A DNA stretch of 64,000 nucleotides from Chitinophagaceae bacterium UBA1953 (GTDB lineage Bacteria > Bacteroidota > Bacteroidia > Chitinophagales > Chitinophagaceae): the NCBI GenBank assembly GCA_002336115.1, contig DDEN01000017.1, positions 161,406 to 225,405 of the forward strand, in the 5' to 3' direction. Below are positions 59,419 to 64,000 of this stretch, piece by piece. The position numbers and the translations under genes are program-made. Position 1 is the stretch's first letter; each line of letters starts with the position of its first letter. Under the pieces are notes generated by a model. It had not been told where the DNA came from. It was given only the letters and a program-made list of their open reading frames with translations, and searched no databases.

Positions 59419-60681
59419 ATGACGAACGAAAAAATAGTTGCCTCCATTATTACAATTGGAGATGAGTTGTTAATCGGTCAAACCATTGATACCAACAGTG
59501 CATGGATGGCGCAGGAGCTGAATAAAATTGGTGTGTGGGTTAAGCGACGTGTTGCTGTGGGCGATACAAGAGAAGACATTTGGCAGGAATTGGATGAAGA
59601 AAGCAGGGATTCTCAGATTATTTTAATTACGGGCGGACTTGGCCCAACTGCAGACGATATTACCAAACCATTGCTTTGCGAATACTTTGGCGGAAAAATG
59701 ATTGTGAACAATGAAGTGCTGGAGCATGTAAAAAATATTTTTGCCCGGCTTACCCGTCCAATGATTGAACGTAATGCCAAGCAGGCCGAAGTACCGGATG
59801 TTTGTACTGTATTGATGAATGCAAGAGGAACAGCACCGGGTATGTTATTCCGAAAAGATGGAAGGATATTTATTTCAATGCCGGGAGTACCGCATGAAAT
59901 GAAAGGAATCATGACCGATGAAGTTCTCCCCTTACTTCAACGTGAATTTAAGATGGCGTTTATCTTGCACCGTACCTTATTAACTGCCGGTGTAGGTGAA
60001 TCGTTTCTTGCCGACCTGATTGAACATTGGGAAAATCAATTGCCTTCCTTCATCAAATTAGCCTACCTGCCCAATTACGGAATGGTGCGTTTGCGGCTTA
60101 CCGCTTCCGGTTCAGAAAAAGAAATGATGGAAAAAGAACTGGACGCACAGTTTAACCAATTGCAACAGATTGTAAAAGATCATTTGGTTGTTACAGAAGA
60201 TCTGCCGCTTGAAAAAGCATTGGGTGATTTGCTGAAGCAAAAAGGAAAGTCCATTGCTACTGCCGAAAGCTGCAGCGGTGGTTATATTGCTCATCTTATT
60301 ACTTCCATTCCCGGATCATCGGACTATTTTAAAGGAACAGTTGTTTCTTATTCATACGATGCAAAAGAAACCATACTTGGTGTAAACCATGAAACGCTTG
60401 AAACTAAAGGAGCCGTAAGTGAAGAAACAATCAAAGAAATGTTTGATGGTTTGCTGCGTGTTACCACTGCTGATTATGGTATTGCCACCAGTGGTATTAT
60501 GGGACCTGGCGGTGGCACTGAAGATAAACCGGTAGGTACTGTTTGGGTGGCTGTTGGATCAAGAAAAAAGATGGTTGCAAAACGTTTACAGTTCAGGCAC
60601 GACAGGCTGAAGAATATTGAACTGACTGCTGCCAATGCCATGCTGATGATGTTCCAGTTTATAAGGGATGAGCAGGAATAA
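59419..60681 (+). CDS. cinA: CinA-family protein (competence/damage-inducible; NMN amidase)
   Basis: 420 residues. The N-terminal MoCF-like domain (1-170) has SIITIGDELLIGQTIDTNSAWMA and GGLGPTADDITK. The C-terminal amidase domain (about 255-420) has TAESCSGGYIAHLITSIPGSSDYFKG, then GIATSGIMGPGGGTEDKPVGTVWVAV. CinA cleaves nicotinamide mononucleotide to nicotinate mononucleotide in pyridine nucleotide recycling. Preceded within two bases by the Uma2 gene; followed by a promoter and the E2 gene. Confidence 0.95.
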   Translation: MTNEKIVASIITIGDELLIGQTIDTNSAWMAQELNKIGVWVKRRVAVGDTREDIWQELDEESRDSQIILITGGLGPTADDITKPLLCEYFGGKMIVNNEVLEHVKNIFARLTRPMIERNAKQAEVPDVCTVLMNARGTAPGMLFRKDGRIFISMPGVPHEMKGIMTDEVLPLLQREFKMAFILHRTLLTAGVGESFLADLIEHWENQLPSFIKLAYLPNYGMVRLRLTASGSEKEMMEKELDAQFNQLQQIVKDHLVVTEDLPLEKALGDLLKQKGKSIATAESCSGGYIAHLITSIPGSSDYFKGTVVSYSYDAKETILGVNHETLETKGAVSEETIKEMFDGLLRVTTADYGIATSGIMGPGGGTEDKPVGTVWVAVGSRKKMVAKRLQFRHDRLKNIELTAANAMLMMFQFIRDEQE

Positions 60682-60696
60682 TCAATTCCAAATCTT

Positions 60697-60704
60697 TACC
60701 TTTG
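60697..60704 (+). promoter_or_regulatory. TAnnTTTG box of the E2 gene
   Basis: TACCTTTG. If used, the transcript begins near 60710 with a 120-base leader that contains repeat copy C. Confidence 0.5.
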
Positions 60705-60724
60705 ACCCGATCAGCGATTGCAGC

Positions 60725-60818
60725 ATTTTTTGCCCAACAGCATTCAGAACCTCGAAGTGAGTGACACAACAGGTGTTGAGTAATGTGCATATTGCCGGTT
60801 CACAAAAAGCTAAAACTT
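60725..60818 (+). repeat. Dispersed intergenic repeat, copy C
   Basis: Core AAGTGAGTGACACAAC (60755-60770), then GTTGAG, and GGTTCACAAAAA near its end, the last matching the end of copy B (reversed). It lies in the probable leader of the E2 gene. Confidence 0.65.
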
Positions 60819-60830
60819 CAAATCATTTAT

Positions 60831-62171
60831 ATGGCCGTAATTGATTTAGTAATGCCAAAACTTGGCGAAAGTATCATGGAAGCAACCATTCTGCGCTGGC
60901 ATAAAAAACCAGGCGATATGGTGAAGATGGATGAAACCTTACTTGATATTGCAACCGATAAAGTTGACAGCGAAGTACCAAGTACTGCCGAAGGCATTTT
61001 AAGTGAAGTATTGTTTAGTGAAAATGATGTAGTGCCGATTGGTGCTGTAATTGCAAGAATTAAAACCGGTGCTGCTGAACAAGTATCTGCACCTGTATCG
61101 CAGCCGGTGTTTACATCTCCCAACGAAGAAATTATTGCTGAAGAAATTCCATACCAGCCTGCAGGTGCAAAAGTAAGTGCACTTTCAAACGGCATCCGTT
61201 TCTATTCTCCATTAGTACTGAACATTGCTGCACAGGAAGGAATTAACATGTCCGAGCTGGAAACAATTCCCGGTACAGGTAATGAAGGAAGGGTAACCAA
61301 AAAAGATATTCTGCAATACGTTTCAACAAGAAAAGGAACTGCACCTGTTTATACAACCCAGCAAGCTGTACAAAAAGAAGAAGTACTTGCTGTAACAATG
61401 AACAGGATTGAAACACCTGCTCCTGCTGCAACCCCTTCAATGGCACCGACTGTTTACAGTGGCAATGTAGAAATAATTGAAATGGACCGTATGCGCAAAC
61501 TGATTGCTGATCACATGATCAAAAGCAAACAGACCAGTGCACATGTAACAAGTTTTACTGAAGCAGACGTAACCAATCTTGTACAGTGGAGAGATAAGAT
61601 GAAGAAAGAGTTTGAAAAAAGAGAAGGAACAAAAATCACGTTCACTCCATTATTTATTGAAGCAATTGTAAAATGTATTAAGAAATACCCGCTCATCAAC
61701 AGTTCGGTTGATGGCGACCGTATTATTGTGAAGAAGGATATTAATATTGGAATGGCAACTGCTTTGCCAAACGGCAACCTGATTGTTCCGGTTATTAAAA
61801 ATGCAGATCAGCTGAATTTGGTTGGATTAGCCAAACAGGTTAACTCACTTGCTGATAATGCAAGAAACGGAAAGCTGAAAGCTGATGATACAAACGGCGG
61901 CACATTCACCATGACCAATGTAGGAACATTCGGAAGTTTAATGGGCACACCAATTATTAATCAACCTCAGGTGGCTATACTTGCTGTTGGTGCTATTAAG
62001 AAAAAGCCTGTGGTGATTGAAACACCGCATGGCGACAGTATTGCCATCCGCCACATGATGTACCTGAGCATGAGTTACGATCACCGCATTATTGACGGAA
62101 GTCTTGGTGCAACATTCTTAACTGCTGTTGCAAATGAGCTACAGAATTTTAATGGGGACAGAGATTTTTAA
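60831..62171 (+). CDS. Dihydrolipoamide acyltransferase (E2) of a 2-oxoacid dehydrogenase
   Basis: 446 residues from ATG 60831. Lipoyl domain (1-78) with lipoylated Lys44 in TDKVDSEV; Ala/Pro-rich linker; E3-binding domain near residue 125-165 (SPLVLNIAAQEGINMSELETIPGTGNEGRVTKKDIL read in parts); and the catalytic domain with SYDHRIIDGSLGATFL (His and Asp). It is pyruvate, branched-chain or 2-oxoglutarate type; sequence does not decide. E1 and E3 genes are not in the window. Followed by a perfect terminator. Confidence 0.93.
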   Translation: MAVIDLVMPKLGESIMEATILRWHKKPGDMVKMDETLLDIATDKVDSEVPSTAEGILSEVLFSENDVVPIGAVIARIKTGAAEQVSAPVSQPVFTSPNEEIIAEEIPYQPAGAKVSALSNGIRFYSPLVLNIAAQEGINMSELETIPGTGNEGRVTKKDILQYVSTRKGTAPVYTTQQAVQKEEVLAVTMNRIETPAPAATPSMAPTVYSGNVEIIEMDRMRKLIADHMIKSKQTSAHVTSFTEADVTNLVQWRDKMKKEFEKREGTKITFTPLFIEAIVKCIKKYPLINSSVDGDRIIVKKDINIGMATALPNGNLIVPVIKNADQLNLVGLAKQVNSLADNARNGKLKADDTNGGTFTMTNVGTFGSLMGTPIINQPQVAILAVGAIKKKPVVIETPHGDSIAIRHMMYLSMSYDHRIIDGSLGATFLTAVANELQNFNGDRDF

Positions 62172-62193
62172 TACACAACTGATAATTTGCATA

Positions 62194-62223
62194 AAAAAAG
62201 CCACTGAAATTTCAGTGGCTTTT
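62194..62223. terminator. Bidirectional terminator
   Basis: Perfect 15-bp palindrome AAAAAGCCACTGAAA / TTTCAGTGGCTTTTT without spare loop bases; T-runs on both strands serve the E2 gene and the convergent phosphatase gene. Confidence 0.93.
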
Positions 62224-62226
62224 TCT

Positions 62227-62727
62227 TTAATACTTTTCCCTGCTGAATAAATATTTCTTTCCTTTTCGCTGAATGATGAACAAATTATCATATTCACCAT
62301 CAGGCAAATCAGTGAGCAGATTTTGATTCATGATTTTATTTATAAGATCATCTACTGTATTGCTATGCCCGACAATCAGTACATTTCCTTTCCTGATTGA
62401 TTTTACACGGGCAATAAAACGGTCAACCGTATCTTTTGGTGAATAGAGTTGTACCGGAACATTCATCAGTTCACTCAACAGTTTTGCAGTTGATGTAGTG
62501 CGGATGGTTGGAGTTGAAAAAATGTAGTTGATATGCTTTGCTGCAAGTATATTCTTTAGTGTAGTTGCTCTTTGTTGTCCTGCTTCGCTTAACGGCACAT
62601 CGCTGCTCATCATGTTTCCAGTTGCCGCAGCTTTTTCAGCATGGCGAACAATGTAGATTGTATTCTTGCTGCAGGAAATAATAAAAACAGAACAACAAAT
62701 AAGCAAAAGCAAACGCATCATCAGCAT
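62227..62727 (-). CDS. Histidine phosphatase (SixA/phosphoglycerate mutase-like) lipoprotein
   Basis: 166 residues; lipobox FIISCSK. Catalytic block IYIVRHAEKA (His in RHAE), an AGQQRATTLKNIL helix, STPTIRTTSTAKLL (Arg), and a second His in VGHSNTVDDLINK. Periplasmic lipoprotein versions are common in Bacteroidota; the substrate is unknown. Three ATGs lie within the first four codons (62727, 62721, 62718); the choice makes no difference to the mature protein. Confidence 0.88.
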   Translation of the reverse strand: MLMMRLLLLICCSVFIISCSKNTIYIVRHAEKAAATGNMMSSDVPLSEAGQQRATTLKNILAAKHINYIFSTPTIRTTSTAKLLSELMNVPVQLYSPKDTVDRFIARVKSIRKGNVLIVGHSNTVDDLINKIMNQNLLTDLPDGEYDNLFIIQRKGKKYLFSREKY

Positions 62728-62780
62728 TTTAAATTTTGAAATTAAAAATCAAACAAACTATTTCAATACAACTCCGTCCG

Positions 62781-62805
62781 ATGAGGGCATCTGACGGATG
62801 CCCTC
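62781..62805. repeat. Palindrome GAGGGCATC / GATGCCCTC
   Basis: Nine-bp perfect stem with a five-base loop (62783-62805) lies between two minus-strand genes. No T-run follows on either strand, so termination is doubtful. It resembles a REP-type palindrome. Confidence 0.5.
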
Positions 62806-62825
62806 AACTCATCATTCATCACTTA

Positions 62826-64000
62826 TTACTCTATTTTTAAACCCCAGTCAATTCCTTTTTCTGTTGCAGGCACACCTTCTTTCATCCACTTAGGCATTGG
62901 TGCTCCTTTAAGGAAATGATCAAAGAACTGTGCTAAACGTACCGATAAATCTTTTGCATTTCTGCGTTCAACCAGGTTATGGTCTTCATCGTTATACTCC
63001 AGCAGCCATGCCTGTTTGCCCAGGCGTTTTAAAGCTGTGAAGTATTCAATGCCCTGGTACCAGGGTACAGCACCATCTTTATCGTTATGCATGATCAGCA
63101 ATGGTGTTGTTACTTTATCTGCTTTAAACAAGGGTGAATTTTTTACATACAGATCAGGTCGTTGCCATGGCGTATAACCAATTCTGCTCTGTGTCTTCTC
63201 GTACTGAAACTGCCTGCTCATACCCGATCCCCACCTGATGCCACCATAAGCGCTGAACATATTGCTCACGGGTGCTCCTGCTCCGGCTGCTGCAAATATG
63301 TTTGTGCGTGTTACCAAATAGGCAACCTGGTAACCACCCCAGCTTTGTCCTTGTATGGCCATCTTTGTACTATCGACAAATTTCATTTTGCTGAGATATT
63401 TTGCTGCACTTACTACAGAGTTATAAGCACTTTCGCCGGGTTCGCCGTTTTTATAATAAATATTCGGATCAAAAACTAAATAACCATTACTTGTGAAGTA
63501 GGCAATATTAATTGTTGAACGACTTGGTGCTGGTGTTCTGTAACTATACCTTGTATCTGCATTACGTTCATAGAAATAAAAGATAACCGGATATTTTTTA
63601 TTGGGATCGAAATTCTCCGGTTTAAATAACAAACCTTCTGATTCTTTACCATCAAACATTTTCCATTTATGCAGTTCAACAGTGTACCAGTTGTAATCTT
63701 TCTGTTGTGGATTGATATTGCTTAACTGAACAGCAGAACCAAAGTTTTGTGCATTGCGAAGCGTTGAAGAAAAAACACTTCCGCTCATTTGCGGCGACAT
63801 GGCCGTATAAATTACTGCATCGCTGTTCTTAGCTTTTACTACACTGAATGCACTGATTGAAACCGGGTTGGTAACAGGTACAGTTTCATTTAATGTAAAT
63901 GTATCACCCAGTTTATAAACAACCCATCCACTCCCCTTTTGTTTGTTATCAAATGTATTCAGCAATAAGGTCTGACCGTTTTTTACAAAACGTTCTTCCC
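62826..64000 (-). CDS. Prolyl oligopeptidase (S9) family peptidase, 5' partial
   Basis: The C-terminal 390 residues of an S9 enzyme; the N-terminal beta-propeller lies past the right edge, and the frame is open to base 64000 with no start. The TTG near 63965 is not a credible start. Peptidase domain: nucleophile GQSWGGYQ (Ser), Asp in MHNDKDGAVPW, His in DEDHNLVERRN. Intact S9 enzymes with this end belong to the dipeptidyl-peptidase IV/acylaminoacyl-peptidase group, usually exported in Bacteroidota. Confidence 0.9.
   Translation of the reverse strand, partial: EERFVKNGQTLLLNTFDNKQKGSGWVVYKLGDTFTLNETVPVTNPVSISAFSVVKAKNSDAVIYTAMSPQMSGSVFSSTLRNAQNFGSAVQLSNINPQQKDYNWYTVELHKWKMFDGKESEGLLFKPENFDPNKKYPVIFYFYERNADTRYSYRTPAPSRSTINIAYFTSNGYLVFDPNIYYKNGEPGESAYNSVVSAAKYLSKMKFVDSTKMAIQGQSWGGYQVAYLVTRTNIFAAAGAGAPVSNMFSAYGGIRWGSGMSRQFQYEKTQSRIGYTPWQRPDLYVKNSPLFKADKVTTPLLIMHNDKDGAVPWYQGIEYFTALKRLGKQAWLLEYNDEDHNLVERRNAKDLSVRLAQFFDHFLKGAPMPKWMKEGVPATEKGIDWGLKIE

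Noticed and set aside
62781..62805. Rho-independent terminator
   Set aside because: The palindrome has no T-run on either strand; kept as a repeat only.

Overview
The window looks like chromosomal DNA of a member of the Bacteroidota, most likely Chitinophagaceae or close to it. The signs are a secreted protein with a type IX secretion (T9SS) C-terminal sorting domain, LytS/LytTR-type two-component pairs, a CusA pump fused to a TolC-like channel, many lipoproteins and outer-membrane barrels, several Bacteroidota-typical DUF families (1684, 2147, 4386, 5777, 6266, 6268, 6326), few Shine-Dalgarno sequences, and repeated TAnnTTTG promoter boxes. The placement is inferred from gene families; no rRNA or ribosomal protein gene is present. 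No phage, IS transposase, integrase or CRISPR array was seen.

Layout. 1-5.2 kb: an esterase lipoprotein cut by the left edge, a lipoprotein MsrA, a DUF1684 protein, MutS2 without an Smr domain, and tRNA-Ser(UGA). 5.5-13.4 kb: two LytS/LytTR systems bracket DUF4386/DUF6326 membrane proteins and a lipoprotein/hydrolase/barrel group. 13.5-20.4 kb: small envelope proteins, then a TolC - adaptor - FtsX permease - ATPase - DUF6268 efflux operon. Two inverted copies of a dispersed repeat lie upstream of tolC and between permease and ATPase. 20.8-27.1 kb: the most repeat-rich stretch, where single genes (MORN/TonB-like, DUF4234-like, DUF2971, HTH, DUF6266) lie between long imperfect palindromes, covarying hairpins and word-like degenerate repeats. 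27.5-29.7 kb: a PAS histidine kinase and a T9SS cargo protein. 30-41.9 kb: a metal-efflux block (RND pump/channel fusion plus adaptor) bracketed by two paralogous small exported proteins, then a cytochrome-c-like / OB-fold / YceI / DUF5777 cluster. The whole block lies between two paralogous PH-like membrane proteins.

42-50 kb: radical SAM protein, EamA transporter, TonB-like protein with a 59-codon overlapping gene, methyltransferase, LTA-synthase-like sulfatase, PAP2 phosphatase, CBS/CorC protein. 51-57.8 kb (minus strand): a large TPR protein, an outer-membrane barrel, a HU-CCDC81-like protein, a methyltransferase and a DUF3788 gene broken by a -1 frameshift at a six-base homopolymer. 57.9-64 kb: DoxX, thioesterase, Uma2, CinA, a 2-oxoacid dehydrogenase E2, a histidine phosphatase and an S9 peptidase that runs off the right edge.

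Most worth following up: (1) the small-protein pair around the RND-TolC fusion, and the signal-peptide-like segment inside the fusion; (2) the three cytochrome-like lipoproteins with CX4CH, CXXCH and CX5CH motifs next to OB-fold, YceI and DUF5777 genes; (3) a hairpin family whose arms change by compensation around a fixed GTCCCTTGCAGGAGAC core; (4) a dispersed intergenic repeat with four copies, all upstream of genes. Everything here is read by eye: family names come from motif recognition, not searches.
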